A stretch of DNA of 64,000 nucleotides, taken from positions 1,949,501 to 2,013,500 of the forward strand of contig JAIVEN010000020.1 in NCBI GenBank assembly GCA_026686845.1, read 5' to 3'. Position 1 is the stretch's first letter, and each line of letters begins with the position of its first letter. This document shows, piece by piece, positions 24,370-36,806 of the stretch. Under the pieces are notes generated by a model, which was given only the letters and a program-made list of their open reading frames with translations, searched no databases and was not told where the DNA came from. The translations under genes were made by a program, and so were the position numbers. Source of the stretch: Adenanthera pavonina (taxonomy: Eukaryota > Streptophyta > Magnoliopsida > Fabales > Fabaceae).

Positions 24370-24545
24370 TTGAAGGCTTGAAACTCGAACTCGAAGGGCT
24401 AGGTCCAGATGTAGAGCTTCCGAAGCTCGGGTCACAGCCGTCTGCCGGTGGAGCTTTGGAAGTGGAGAGACAAGAGAGGCCGATAGTTGAAGACGCGACG
24501 TTGCGGCTAACGATGGTTGAATTCGAGAAAGAGACCGATGGCCTA
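24370..24545. other. GC-richer block, possible 5' region of a lost gene
   Basis: This block is richer in GC and CpG than its surroundings and sits about 0.8 kb upstream (minus strand) of the lipase fragment, so it could be an old promoter/5'UTR. No domain or clear exon can be shown. Confidence 0.25.
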
Positions 24546-24766
24546 AAAAAATATAATTAAATAATAATAATAAACTAATTTATATTATATTTTATTTGAT
24601 ATTATATTATATATAAAATATAAAATTAAAAAAAATGTAAACAGGCACTTAAATTGGTTGACTGAAATCCTTAAGTCTAGCGTATTTAGCTAAATAGGCT
24701 GAACTAAGTCTGCTATACGATAGGTTATAGGTCCTAGATCTAATATATTTTTGACTAAGTGGATAA

Positions 24767-25146
24767 GTGTCTATTTGGATATGGATAGAAGCACTAAATA
24801 CTTATGCGATATGTGGAGAAATGGGTAAACGTAAACTATTTTTTAATAAATTATTTTTTAATTAATACTTATATTTTAAATAAGTATTTATAGAAGAAGT
24901 TGATTTTTTTTACTTATAATAATTATTTATCATTTCATAATTACTTATTTTATTTTTTTTCTCATTATCCACCTAATAATCACTTAAACTATCAAAATTC
25001 AAATACATTTATTTTCTTAAAATTATTTATGAGTAAAAATGTCCAAACACAAATTACTTTTGACATAATCACTTATTCTCATAATCTATTATAAATAAAC
25101 ATTTATTTTTATAATCACTTACACATAAATCAATCCAAACACACTC
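24767..25146. mobile_element. Tourist-like MITE 1 (TAA target)
   Basis: About 380 bp with ends GTGTCTATTTGGAT and, reversed, GAGTGTGTTTGGAT, flanked by TAA at 24764-24766 and 25147-25149. A 3-bp TAA/TTA duplication is typical of PIF/Harbinger. AT-rich and non-coding. Confidence 0.65.
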
Positions 25147-25149
25147 TAA

Positions 25150-25531
25150 GGGCCCGTTTGGTTCAATTACATGAGGGTAATATAATGTAATATGATGGGA
25201 TAGTGATTACATGTAAATTTATTTGGTAGGATATAAATAATGATGTAATGATATTAATTTTAATATTAAAAAATAAGAATAGAAATGAAATGACCATATT
25301 ACCCTTATCCCTAGAAGTGAATTTGTCAACATTTGTTTTTATAAAGGCATTAATATCTTTTTGCATCTCATTACATCTATGTAAAGACTTTCACATGCAA
25401 AATGTTATATAATCTGGATCACTTAAGTTTTCCTAATCACATGTGAAATATTCAACCAAAAACTCAAAATTTAAGTGATGTGAAGCCTATTATCTTTACA
25501 TTGGGGGACTGTAAACAAACTAAATGAGCCC
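25150..25531. mobile_element. Tourist-like MITE 2 (TAA target)
   Basis: About 380 bp with ends GGGCCCGTTTGGTT and, reversed, GGGCTCATTTAGTT, flanked by TAA at 25147-25149 and 25532-25534. It shares its left TAA with MITE 1. Non-coding, PIF/Harbinger-like. Confidence 0.7.
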
Positions 25532-25679
25532 TAATATTATCCAGTGCCACATGAACACTAGTTAAAGATGGAAGTACTTTTTCGAAAATGAAAATTTCAA
25601 GGACCAGGGGTTAACAGCACAAAAAGCAAGGAGTTGATTACAAAATTTTGAAGTATGGGATCAATTTCAAAATTAGAGC

Positions 25680-26070
25680 TAGCAATTAGAGTCGTGCCCA
25701 AAACGGACTGGGCCAAAAAGCCCAAAGTGCCAAACGGGCTCAGCTTGTAAAGCCCAAGCTTGTATGGCACGGGTCTATAGGCCCATATTTTTTTTAAAAA
25801 TATTTTTCATGTTTTTTTTGAAAAATTTTTTATATAATTTTTTAAATTAATATAACTGATTATCACTATCATTCACAAAAAAATTAATATAATATTTAAA
25901 TTTTACAATTTACACATCATTAATTAATAAAATAATATATTTTTTTAATATTTAAAAAAAAGAGAAAACGGGCCAATCGGGCCGTGCCCAAAAAGCCCAT
26001 TTTTTCCTTCATATTTCATTTTATCAGACTAATCGTGCTGACCCGTCGGGCTTGACCCATATTGTAGGCT
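25680..26070. repeat. GGGCC-rich repeat with an AT-rich core
   Basis: 25693-25790 and 25975-26070 are dense in GGGC/GCCC words (gggccaaaaagccca, cgggccgtgcccaaaaagcc) and flank a very AT-rich centre. It looks like a decayed interspersed repeat; the class is not determined. Confidence 0.4.
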
Positions 26071-26157
26071 CTATTCAAAATTGAGTGAATCTATAGAGAT
26101 AAAAGGCGTAATGTTCCTTAATTCTTTGTACAGGTACAAACATTAAACTTGTATCTA

Positions 26158-26490
26158 TTCTTATTATTATTATTATTTTCATGAACAATGAGGACAAAGC
26201 CCTGAAAATTACAACAAAAATACAGAATTACATAACTATAGCAGCATCAGGGAAAGAATTTCCAAAAATATCCTGCAAATCAAGGACTCCACAAACACTG
26301 GAGTCTCATGATAGAAATTCAAGAACTCTTTACTGGCATTAATGCCTGCTTTACCCAAGCATCTGCAGGCTTGTTGCTTTCTCGCGAGATGTATGCCATG
26401 TGAACCACCCAATTTCTTTTCAGTAACTGGCGAATAAATATTTATTCCATTGTTTATTCTTCTTTTAGACCCAATAGGTTCCCTCAAAAT
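26158..26490 (-). mobile_element. 5'-truncated L1-type LINE, 3' end
   Basis: The minus strand carries, across a frameshift, the end of a LINE RNase H-like domain (H-x-x-R-E-x-N-x-x-A-D-A pattern: TSRESNKPADAW in one frame, then LGKAGINASKEF in another). It then has an untranslated tail ending in (AAT)n at 26160-26180. The same tail type ends the larger LINE at 27308. A clear target duplication was not found. Confidence 0.6.
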
Positions 26491-27307
26491 AAGAAAGCTT
26501 TTTTTTTTTGTTATGACAATAAAAAAGTTTTTTAGGTGAATAAATGTTTGTCTAGATGTAATTAGACAGGAACCACATGCATGTTCATGTTACCTTACAA
26601 TGCTCAATTTCCGTCTTCTCATGAAAGTTTTGACGAAGGTTGATATTAATATGGAGTGCATAGGATGCTTCATCAAATCATCATAATTAATTCCTCTTTT
26701 TTTTTCATACTATCATCATCATTAATTTTAATATAAATAAATTATAATAAGCATAGAGAGGCATATTGTCCACAAACCATGAATATTATAACTCATCTTG
26801 CACATAATCTACTCTTATTTGACATAATTCAAGGGATGAGGATAATCAACAAATTTCTAAATTTCTATGGCAATTGATCTTAATTAGGTTGAATGATATA
26901 AATGGATCTTTAGGATGAGGAAAAAAGGTAACACAAAATTTATTGGAAGATGTCACCATAGATTAGTTCATGTGGTAAAGATGGGATGGAGTATGAGTAG
27001 ATATTAGGAATTTAAATTATTATGATGTTGAAAAAAAAGAGACTACCAGAAGTGGTTGAAGAGGCCCCAATCTTCTTTGGCTTAAAAAATATGAAAAGAG
27101 GCATTGATCTTCATAATAGTAGAGGACCTAGCATCATTTTCTCAGCTGCTCTTATAAGAACAAAGCTAACTCATCAATAGTCTACACTATTTAAGGAAAA
27201 ATATCAAGCTTTCACAAGACAAGTGTGCTTATAATAAAGTATTAAACAAATTTATTTGTGTATTGGAAAAAATTGTAAACTAACTTTATTATTTGTGAAT
27301 AGTATAG
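26491..27307. other. Spacer, no gene seen
   Basis: AT-rich, with a T-run near 26500. Nothing else identifiable. Confidence 0.5.
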
Positions 27308-27374
27308 TTTATTATTATTATTATTATTTTGATAAATCAGAAAGAAAAGACAAGAAAAAAACCAAAAAAAAAAA

Positions 27375-29006
27375 TCAAGTGATGCTTCCTCTTCTGGAGA
27401 AGAATCCGAACTCCAAGGAGTTAAGCAAGTGAAGACCAGGTAATGAAGAGAGTGCCGCTTTAGCAAGAAGATCCGCCTTTCCATTCACATCACGATTAAT
27501 GTGTTTAAAACGTACCAACCAATCTTTGTTAATCATATCCCTAGCTTCCTGTATCAAATCGTCATATTGGTGTAGCTCATGGTCACAAGCTTGGATAGCT
27601 GATAGAGCCTCAATTGCATCACAATGCAAAATTACATGTTTCGCTCCATTGTCCCATACTCTCTTCAAGCCCATAACATAGCCCCATAATTCAGCTAAGA
27701 GACTATCTCTCGCATGCATGTTCAGAATAAATGCCTCCTTCACTTTTCGATCTGCATTTAGGATTACTCCCCTGCACCCTGACTGACTAGTAGCATGTGA
27801 GAACGCTCCATCCACATAAACCTCCATCCAAACACGAATATCATCTGGTATATTCCGGGATACAGGCGTTGCAGATGAAAGATTAGATTGGCCAAGTTTC
27901 TCCTAAGCTTTGGTCATACAACATAAACAAGCTTTAGCCTCTGCTGTGACTTTCTGTGGAATGATGAAAGAGTTATCAAACACCCTAGAGTTACATTTCC
28001 TCCAAAGAATCCAGCAGATCACCACAAAAAATTCATTCCATCTTCCTTCCCTATGACTACACTGTTTTTTAAGATTTGATTCTCGCCATTCACGTACATT
28101 AGAACTAAAGAAATGATGATAGTCAGCATCACTTATAAGTTCCCTCCAAGTATCATGTGCCAAATGACAATCATGGAGAACGTGTAACGTATCCTCTTGA
28201 AGGCTCAGACAAAGGTTGCACTTGCTATCTGCATGTAACCCTCTTCGCCACTTCTCATCATTAGTAACAATTTGACTATGCAACATGAGCCAAGCAAATA
28301 CCCAACATCTCTATGGAACTCGTAACTTCCATATTTTATGCCATAAAGGATCCGGTGAGTCATGATGAGATTCAAGAGATTGATACGCAGATCTAATGGA
28401 AAATAGACCATAATTTTCAAACCTCCATTTAACATCCCATAACCCATTTTCCCTCTGGAAGACATTCGTTCCCTGAGCCACCTTATCCTAGTTAGATTTA
28501 ATACCATTCCAAACGCTAGAACCACTTCGGGATTTGTTAATCACAGGTAAAATATCATCCCTACACCTATATTTGCCTCTAATGACTTTAACCCACAAAG
28601 CATCTCTATTCTTGGGAAGACCCCAACCTAACTTCATCAAGAAATCTTCATTATGCTGTTTGGAGTGCCTAAGACCAAGACCACCATGCCTTTTCTTTTT
28701 ACAAATTTTATTCCATGAGACTAAATGTATTTTATTCTTCTCATCAGTTGAACCCCAGATGAAGCCTCGGGCAACTTTGTCAATCTCCTCACAACACTTC
28801 ATTGGTAGCACTGTAGTTTGCATGGGATAATTGGGTATCGCTATAATAAACAAAGAAGCAAGAGTATGACATCCTGCCATAGAGAGAAAATTAGTCTTCC
28901 ACCCCCAAAGTCTACTGTGCACACGATCAAGCACATATTGATATGTCCCTCTATTAACTTGTTCATGATGAAAGAGCACCCCGAGATATTTACCTAGACC
29001 AATCAT
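27375..29006 (-). pseudogene. LINE ORF2 C-terminal part: zinc-binding region and RNase H
   Basis: Three frames cover it. 29006-28488 follows the reverse transcriptase (CEEIDKVARGFIWGS, then HLVSWNKICKKKRHGGLGLR, typical of plant L1). 28286-27903 carries the zf-RVT-like CNLCLSLQEDTLHVLHDC. 27827-27375 is an RNase H with DGAF, AEL, D-A-x-E and the final H-I-N-R-D-V-N-G-K-A-D pattern, so its catalytic D, E, D, D set looks conserved. At least two frameshifts separate these parts. Confidence 0.8.
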
Positions 29007-29092
29007 TCTAGTGAAACCAAGATGATTACTAAGTTGAACTGCAACATTATGATTAACATTACACGAAAAGAAAACCCATGTTTTTTATTGAC

Positions 29093-30259
29093 TCACTTTT
29101 TGGCCTGAGTAGTTATAGAAGGAGTCAAGGCAATTCTTGATAATGTCAGCCTGGGACAAATTTGCTTCAACAAAAAGGAAAACATCATCTGCAAAAAATA
29201 AATGAGAAATGGGCAAACCATTCTTCCATAATCTGATTGGCCTCCAAGTTGTACTCTCCACTTCTTGTTGTATAAAATGTGCAAGTCATTCCATACAAAT
29301 AACAAAAAGATATGGAGAAAGAGGATCACCTTGTTAATCCCTTGAGAAGGAGTGAATTCCTCCACTGGGCTGCCATTCCACAAGATTTGCATTTTTGGAG
29401 AAGAAATACAAGCCTTAATGACATTAATCAAATTGTCAAGGATATGAACCTCACGTAAGCAATTGATTATAAAGTCCCAATTAATTCTGTCATACGCCTT
29501 CTCCAGATTGATCTTAATAGCCATAAATCCTTTTTTCCCTCGCATGGTCTTCATACTATGAATAACTTCCTAAGCCACTATGATATTATTTGAACTCACC
29601 CTCATAGGAATAAAACTGCATTGGTTAGGGGAAATGACAAAAGGAAGAACAGGCTTAATCTTGTTAGCAATCACCTTGGTCACAATCTTATAAATCACAT
29701 TGCAGAGACCAATTGGTTTAAATTCCTGTATTGTCTTTGGTTGTTTTTTTTTGGGAATCAGAACAATATGAGTAGCATTCACCTCACTAATAGCATCGGG
29801 ATTACTAAAAATAGAAATAACAAAATCAGTAATAGAGGTGCTTACTTGTTCCCATTGATTTTGAAAGAAAAGTGCATGCAAACCGTCTGGCCCTGGAACC
29901 TTAAGACCCCCCATGCTAAAAAGTGCACTTCGAATATCATCCTTCATCACCCCTTGTCTTAGAACGTTAAGATGCTCAATGTCCAACTCAAGAAAGGAAA
30001 TGAGACCCTTCCATGCACGAGTGGATGAGTAAGAATCTGTGAATAAATCAATAAAAAAGGAAGTGACCATCTTCTTCATTTTATCAGAATCATAAACCCA
30101 TTGTCCGTGCTCATCCTTCAAAGCATCAATAACATTGAATTTTCTTCTAGCATTGGCCCACAAATGAAAATATCCAGTATTCCTGTCTCCTAGAGTATAC
30201 CAGTCACATTTAGCTTTTTGAGCCCATAACACTTCTTCTTGCATCAAAATGGTTTCCAA
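29093..30259 (-). pseudogene. LINE ORF2 reverse transcriptase, broken
   Basis: 30259-29570 contains GPDGLHALFFQNQWE, VLIPKKKQPKTIQEFKPIGL and NQCSFIPMR, the early motifs of L1-type reverse transcriptase. After an in-frame TAG near 29570, where CAG is the likely original codon, the frame goes on (29554) with KINLEKAYDRINWDFI. The catalytic FADD motif near 29190 is present but in another reading frame, so a frameshift lies between 29350 and 29200. Confidence 0.85.
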
Positions 30260-30390
30260 CTCCTCCCATAAAGAATTCTGGAGTTGTTCAAGGGATGAGA
30301 ACCGGCCATGTGATTTAAGTTCTCTATTAACACCATCAAGTCTCCCAAAAAATGTCTTTTCCTTCTCCCTATATGACTAAAAACGTCGTA

Positions 30391-31230
30391 CTACCACTTT
30401 TTCACCTGGTCTGAAAATTCGTGGACATTCTCCTTCCAGCTCTTAGAAGAAGACCAAGTATTCTTCACTAATCGACTAAAGTCCTCATGAAAGATCCATG
30501 GTGTCATGAATCGAAAAGGATGAGTGGAATGAGTAATAGCTGTAACAGGCTTAAGCCGGAGCAATATGGGTCTGTGATTAGATTTGTACAAAAAAAGATT
30601 AGTAATAGTCACAAACGGGAACATCTCCAGAAAAAGACCATTCACCAAGGCCCTATCTAAATGACTTTTAGATCCATTTTTCTGCCAAGTGTAAAAAGGG
30701 CCTTTACATCTAAGATCTGCTAGGCCCAACTCATTAACACATGAGACAAATTCATGATCAAAGGAAGTAAATCCCAAAGAGCTAGACTTGTGTTCATGAG
30801 CTAAAAGGACACTATTGAAATCTCCTCCAACACACCAAGGCTTGTCAATCTGTTCCTGAAGTTCACGTAAATCATTCCAGAGAAATCTTCTCTTCACTGC
30901 ATTTGGGCTTGCATAAATGCAAGTGAGGAAAAAACTTTCTGGCCCATTCTCTACTTTGAAATGAATAAATTGATCAGAGCATTTTTGGACTATCAAGCTC
31001 CATTTGTCGTCATCCCATAAAACCCATAAACCACCACTAAAGCCCTCAACATCAATAATTTCCCAGTGATGGAAACCCAAAGATCGAGTAGTACGCCTAG
31101 CTTTTCCCCCACTCGAATGGGTTTCAAGAATAGTAATAACATCTAATTTATAACTCTATCTCATGGCTCAAATGAGACTTAGAAAAGATTTGGAGCCCAT
31201 ACCTCTATTATTCCATATGAGGCAATTCAT
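30391..31230 (-). pseudogene. LINE ORF2 start and AP-type endonuclease
   Basis: ORF2 begins at ATG 31230 (MNCLIWNNRGMGSKSFLSLI) and is interrupted by TGA and TAG within about 25 codons. From 31080 the frame is open: GGDFNSVL, then YTWQKNG, SHLDRALVN and KSNHRPILL, matching the D-N, D-R and S-D/N-H motifs of the exonuclease-endonuclease-phosphatase fold. A frameshift separates it from the reverse transcriptase frame. Confidence 0.8.
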
Positions 31231-31504
31231 GGGATAACTGAGGATTAGAAGTTGGACCTTCAAAGGCCTAAAAAATTTGATGATAATTGTCAAAACTCGG
31301 CTCTCCCTCAACGTCTTGCGTGGGAGTATTTACTTCATTATTCAACGACCAACAACAACATCAACATGGCCCAAATCAGAAACCAAATGCTCTTCCACGT
31401 GATTTTCCAGACTTAAGAAATAATCGGATCTTGGGTTTGGGTCGAAACTGGTTTATTTTCATGGCCCAAACAAAGAACCCCACGCTTACTTTTATTTTGC
31501 GGCT

Positions 31505-31509
31505 CAATT
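31505..31509 (+). repeat. Target-site duplication CAATT, left copy
   Basis: CAATT abuts the outer end of the left LTR and matches 43567-43571. Confidence 0.9.
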
Positions 31510-33308
31510 TGTTAGCAAGGCTGACTTCCCAAGAGGGGGGGTGAATTAGGAAGATTGAAATTTTTCTGCACAAAGTGATATGGGTGAAGATAGCACAGTG
31601 TAATGGGAGCAAAAACAGAGCAAGCTGAAAAGTAAGGATAAGGAGAAGAAGACTCAGTAATTTATCCTGGTTTGGTCTATCCACTTGACCTACGTCCAGT
31701 CCCCAAGACAACTTTTGAGATTTTTCACTATACAGCAAGAATTCAACGGGCTTCTTGCTAATGCCACAGTACAACGAGTATGCTCTATTTCTGGAGTTTT
31801 CTCAATCTCTCTAAGCACTTCTACAATGTGCTTCCCAATCCCCTTGTGATTTCCCCTCACAAGTAAATCTATCTTTCAGATGAAGAGTAGATAGTTTACA
31901 AAGATATAACTCTCTTGAATAAAGTAGATATGAAGGTTAAAGTACATATATTGAAGTTGAGAGGTTAAAAGCTCTTGAGAAGAAGATTTGACAGAAATTC
32001 GGTATATACAAGTTTGATTTGTTACCCACAACTTCAAATGATGTTGTATTTATAGATTTAGGTTCCAACTATTCGTTAGAGACAAAATCTATCCGTTGGG
32101 GAAGTTATCCAATAGTTATCCTGAAAAACTTTCCGTTAACCAACTGCATTTAATGCTTCTGACATACTGAAATTCGAATTTTGGTTGGTCAACAGACGAA
32201 TTTCGAAGGAACCGAAGTTTAAAGCTTCCAACGTAAAAAATACGAAGTTCGTCTGTTCATGAAGTGAAATTCAAATTTTGAAACTTGTAAAACGTTTTCA
32301 CGTTGTGACATATGAATTTTCAAGAAGAAATTTTTTCTGTTAAGTATGAATTCGTCTGTTCCTAGTACGTTCAAAAGGCACAGTGTTTCACTTTCTTCGA
32401 AATTCGAATGTTGAAAGAGTAAAGTTCGTCTGTCAGAGAGAATCTTTTCAGACTAACTTCAACATTCGAAGTTACAAAACTCTGTCATTCGTATGTCAAC
32501 ATTGCATTCCAACAGACTCACAACCTTAACTTTTGAAATTCGAATTTTAATGTTCAAAGTTCGTCTGACAGAAAGCAGTTTTGAAACTTAAATTATTCTT
32601 GATCTCAGATGAACTTTAACATTGTTTCAGACGAATTTCTTCCATTTTCATAAGTTATGTTTTGTCTGAAATTCGAATTTTGAAGACTCAAAGTTCGTCT
32701 GTTTCAAAGAAGCTTCTTTTAGGTTTATATGAAAATTTGAATGTTGGAAAGCCAAAGTTCGTCTGTCAGATAGTATTTTTGAAACTCAATTTCATCTTGA
32801 TTTCAGATGAACTTTATCATTATTTCAGACGAATTTCTTTAGTTTTCTCAAACTGCATTTTATCTGAAATTTGAATTTTGAAGACTTGAAGTTCGTCTGT
32901 CACAAAAGGCTTCTTTCAGGCTCATATGAAAATTTGAACTTTGGAGAATCAAAATTCGTCTGACAGAGGAGCATCTCTTCAGACTTATTCATTTTTAGCT
33001 TGAAATTCGAATTTCCAAAGGCAAAGTTCGAATTTCCCATATGACAGTTCAGTTTAAACTTTCCAAGATTCGTCTGTTTGTGGGTGTTTTTCAAATAAGT
33101 CAAGATTTAACATAAAATCAAGGTTTAAAAACATCTTTTCTTCAAATCAAAATCTTTTACCCTGTCATAACTAAAGCTAAAGATCCTACAGTAGATCTAG
33201 CAGCAATTACTTAGAAATCCTTCACTTGAAACACTTTGAGCTCCTTTGATATCTTCAATCCAAGCTCTTGTATGCTGGTTTGGAATCATCAAAACTCTTG
33301 ATTCAACA
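31510..33308 (-). repeat. 3' LTR of the copia element
   Basis: Begins TGTTAGCAAGG and ends ATTCAACA on the plus strand (TG...CA). 1799 bp, against 1854 bp for the other LTR. The interior from about 32160 to 33080 carries about a dozen TTCGTCTG/CAGACGAA motifs, interspersed with GAAATTCGAATTTT-like words. Confidence 0.92.
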
Positions 33309-33320
33309 TTCTCCCCCTTG
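33309..33320 (-). promoter_or_regulatory. Polypurine tract
   Basis: Read on the minus strand, CAAGGGGGAGAA directly precedes the 3' LTR TG, the expected site for plus-strand priming. Confidence 0.85.
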
Positions 33321-33624
33321 TTGATGATGACAAAATAACTTACAAACTGGATTAGTACTTGGGTTTGCTTTTACAAGCTCCCCCTCAACATATGCATTAT
33401 ATTTCAAAAGATATCATATACAGTAGATCAAGTGAAGATATTTAAAGAGTAATATGCACAAATCATTGCAACCAAGAAATTCATTCATTTCAATACTTAA
33501 GCTTTACAGAGATAAAATTAATCAAAGTTCTAATACACAATACAAAATGCAAACATTCAGAACAGAAACAAAAACACAAAGCACTACAAAAGGACTCAAG
33601 CCTAAGATTAAAACAAGTCTTCAA

Positions 33625-35810
33625 TCACTTCTTCTTGGGCTTGGTCTTCTTGTTGTATGTCTTCTCTTTCCCAGATTGCTCAGCAGCAGCAGACTTTCCA
33701 GTTTGCTCAGTCTTCTCCCCCTTTTTGGCATCATCAGGAAGGCCAACAAAATCAGCCGGAGGAGGGATCTGAGAGACAGTAATGGCTCGTAGTGGCACAG
33801 GAGCAAAAGGGATTTCTAGCTGGACTGGTGCAGGAGGCTCAGGACTTGGTTCATCATCATCATTATCAGAGACCTCAAGCAACTCCTGCATTGCCTGTCT
33901 TGAAAGAGCTAACTGAGCTCTTTGTTCCTCTGAGAGACCATAAACAGCAAGAGAAGGAGAAGCTGGTTTAGCAGGAGGAAACATTTCTTCCAACCTTCTC
34001 CTCTAAGCTTGCAGTAGAGCATTGTGAGCAATAGCTTCAAAATCAACAACAGGCACAATGTTCCTTTCCTCATTGAGGGTAGTCTGCAGAATTGGTGAAG
34101 CAGAGATGGCTGCTACCAGCTGATCAACTTGCTTAGCCTCTTGAGTGGACAGAATGGAACCCTGAGCATCTTCTTGCATAGGCTCAGGAGGGCTTGTTTC
34201 TTGAAGTCTTTTTTCTTCCAATCCATAGTCCAAGGGTGGACCAGGACTTGGTGTCCTCATTGCACCAGCACCATCATCATCATGGTCAGAGGAGGCAATC
34301 TCGAATGGGCCTGGAGGCTCAGGAGTTGGAGATTGGACAGGCACAGAAGACCCTGGTTGAGGTGGAGCTGAAGTGGTAGGAATTGCACTTCTGATATCTT
34401 CATAAGCATCAGCTACCACCTTCATATTCACAGCCAACTGATGGATCTGATCTTGCAGATGAGCAAATTTGGCATTTTGCTCATCCCGGATGCTGAGAAT
34501 GAGTATAGACAAACTGTCATACAACTCAGTGATCTTGGTTGGCTTGGCACGAGATGAGGGAGTGGATGGAATGTGAATGGGCTTTGAGGGAGATGGGATA
34601 GGCACAGAGGGCTGAGTGGTAGGTCTGGCAGGAGCCTCAGAAGTACCCTCTTGCTGTAGGGAGGCACCTTCAACATAGAATAGATCCTCAGTTCTTCCTG
34701 CTCCCTTTCCAACCCATCTTCCTTCATCCTTTTCAATGCCCATTCTTTGCAGTTCTTCCTCCTTGAAGATTTCAGTGGGCTTGCCCTTCCCCTTCTCAAG
34801 ATGCTGAATTCTGGCATACTGCATAATTCTGGAAATGATAGCAGCATAGGGGAGTGTGGAGTCCTTCCTCTGATCTCTAGCCTTGATCATGCGTTGGAGA
34901 ATGATGTGTCCCATATTAATCAGTTTCCCACGCATGATTGCAGCCATGACATGTGCCTTTGCCCTTGTTATCAGATTGAAGCTGCCTCCTTTGTTGAATA
35001 TAATCCTGGACACTATATAGTGCAGGATCCTCACTTGAACACTGAGGTATGTGGGCTTCAACATGTTTATGGATGGCCAATTTTCCCTCCTTCTGAACAA
35101 TGTGTCAAAATAGTACTCTCCTTGTAGTTCAGGAAGGGGCCATCTTCTTCATTAGCAGTATCAGCCTCATCCATGTACCCAGAGGCAGTGATATCAATCT
35201 TGAGTCCATCTTGCTCAGGGATCTCCAGCACCTCATTGAATGTCTCATCAGCAAGCCAAATGGTCCTAGACCTTAGATTGACTGCCCACTTCTTCTTCTT
35301 GCTGTTGTATTTCAAGGAAGCATACCATGTCTTCACTACCTCATCGTCATACCTCTCCAGTATTTCCAATAGATTCTTGTATCTTAACAACCATATCCCA
35401 GCATCAAAGTTGTTAGAGATAAAAAGCTCTTCCAAGTTTACACAATGTGGCTTGATTACCTTTTTGTTAGCAAACTTGGTCGAATATTCTTCTTGAATCT
35501 GAGGAGTGCTCCATAATGGTTGAGTGGTAAGTTGATATTTTCCAGATTGAGTACTGAAGGATGAAGTGGAAGCAACAGCAGCAGCTTCTGAAGGAACTGG
35601 AACTGAAGGTTCTGCACTTTTTGGAGAGGAGGGTCCAGCTTTCTGAGAATCTGCTTTGGATGTAGTCTTTTGGCATTTGAAAGGTGTTGCCTTGCTGGAT
35701 TCGGCCTTTCTCTTTGATTTCTCTCATTTCTTCGAGGCATATTGTGATTTTACATTCCTCTTTGGTCGGGCCTCTCCTTTCACAGCTTCAGGATTTTTCA
35801 CTCTAGCCAT
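33625..35810 (-). pseudogene. Additional (envelope-position) ORF of the copia element
   Basis: The frame starts at ATG 35810 (MARVKNPEAVKGEARPKRN) and ends at 33625, about 730 codons with three breaks: TGA at 35726-35724, a frameshift near 35100, and TAG near 34003. Order: a basic K/R/S-rich N-terminus; a globular part (RYDDEVVKTWYASLKY, WLADETFNEVLEIPE, then RILHYIVSRIIFNKGG and MRGKLINMGHIILQRM); a P/S/T/E-rich spacer; a coiled-coil-like stretch (FAHLQDQIHQLAVNMK); and an acidic, proline-rich tail ending in lysines. I see no signal peptide or membrane helix. The globular part resembles the 'putative plant transposon protein' domain, also present at 63052-64000. Function is unknown. Confidence 0.75.
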
Positions 35811-35949
35811 TTCTTCGGATGAATGTTGCAGAATGAGGCTTAGAATGTATTTAAATGATGCGAAAGGAAGTTTAATTAGTGGGAAGTGATGATTTTTGGG
35901 CAGGATTTAAGAGAATTGATAAGAGGATCAGAACAGACTTAGAGAAGTT

Positions 35950-36545
35950 AAGAATAGGGTTGCGTCTGTTCTTTGGAAAACCGTCGGGTTTAACGTAAGT
36001 AACCGACTGACAGACAAATTTTGAGAGGTCAAAATTTGAACTTCGGGCAGTTACAGGTTAAACCGTTCAGCAAAGCTTACTGACAGACAAATTTTCTTCT
36101 GAAAGTTCGTCTGACAGTGGCTTGGATCAAGCAATACAAGCACAACAGACGAATTTTGTTCCAACAAAGTTCGAATGTTGAAGAGAAAACAGCAGGCAAC
36201 AACCAAAACATCAACCTATAGACGAATTAAGCATGCAGAACTTCATCTTTCAAGCATTCAACATGAAGAACATGATTCAACAGACGAATTTTAAATTGAA
36301 AATTTGAATTTTTCAACTTTTGTAAAGGTTGTCCAACATTCGTATGTTAAGAAGTGATAATTTGTATAACAGTGATAGACAATCATAACTTTGAAATTTT
36401 TGTTTTTGAAAATTCGAACTTCCAAGATTCAACAGACGAATTTCGAGGCATCACCGAGAATTGTTCCAAAGCATAACAGGTCAAAGTTCATCTGTTGGTC
36501 AACTAAAATTCGAATGTTGACCACGTTGACCAGTTCAAAAACACA
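35950..36545 (-). repeat. Motif block between pol and the additional ORF
   Basis: Non-coding DNA with at least eight copies of CAGACGAA/TTCGTCTG or one-base variants, plus AAATTCGAA words. These are the same motifs that pack the LTRs, here in an internal position. Confidence 0.7.
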
Positions 36546-36806
36546 GTTTATCAAGCAAAATACATCTAACAACATTTAAAATATGAATATCATCTTTAAA
36601 AACTTACAGAATGGATCCAGAACTTAGGATTTTCGTCATTTACTTCATTTTCTGGTTGTTCCATTCTGATGTGCTCCAATCTTCAAGTTTATTGCCATTG
36701 AATCTTGTGAGGAGCACCTGCAACTTAAATTAAACATTCTCCGATGCTGAAGTTAGAATTAATTTAATGCTGTAAGATTTAAAAACAGAATTGCACAAAG
36801 AATAAC

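Larger units (their letters stand above)
27308..31504 (-). mobile_element. L1-type LINE, ORF2 half (3' part)
   Basis: On the minus strand this runs from the ORF2 start (31230) through endonuclease, reverse transcriptase, zinc-binding and RNase H regions to a 3' (AAT)n tail at 27308-27328. It is separated from its ORF1 half (43572-45004) by the 12.06-kb copia element at 31510-43566, whose CAATT target duplication marks the cut. Removing that element gives a LINE of about 5.6 kb, the usual plant L1 size. The copy is dead (stops and frameshifts throughout). No LINE target duplication was recognised. Confidence 0.85.

Noticed and set aside
24022..24560. Open frames on both strands around the 66-bp duplication
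   Set aside because: Their continuity depends on the recent duplication; no similarity recognised. Only the GC-richer block is noted.
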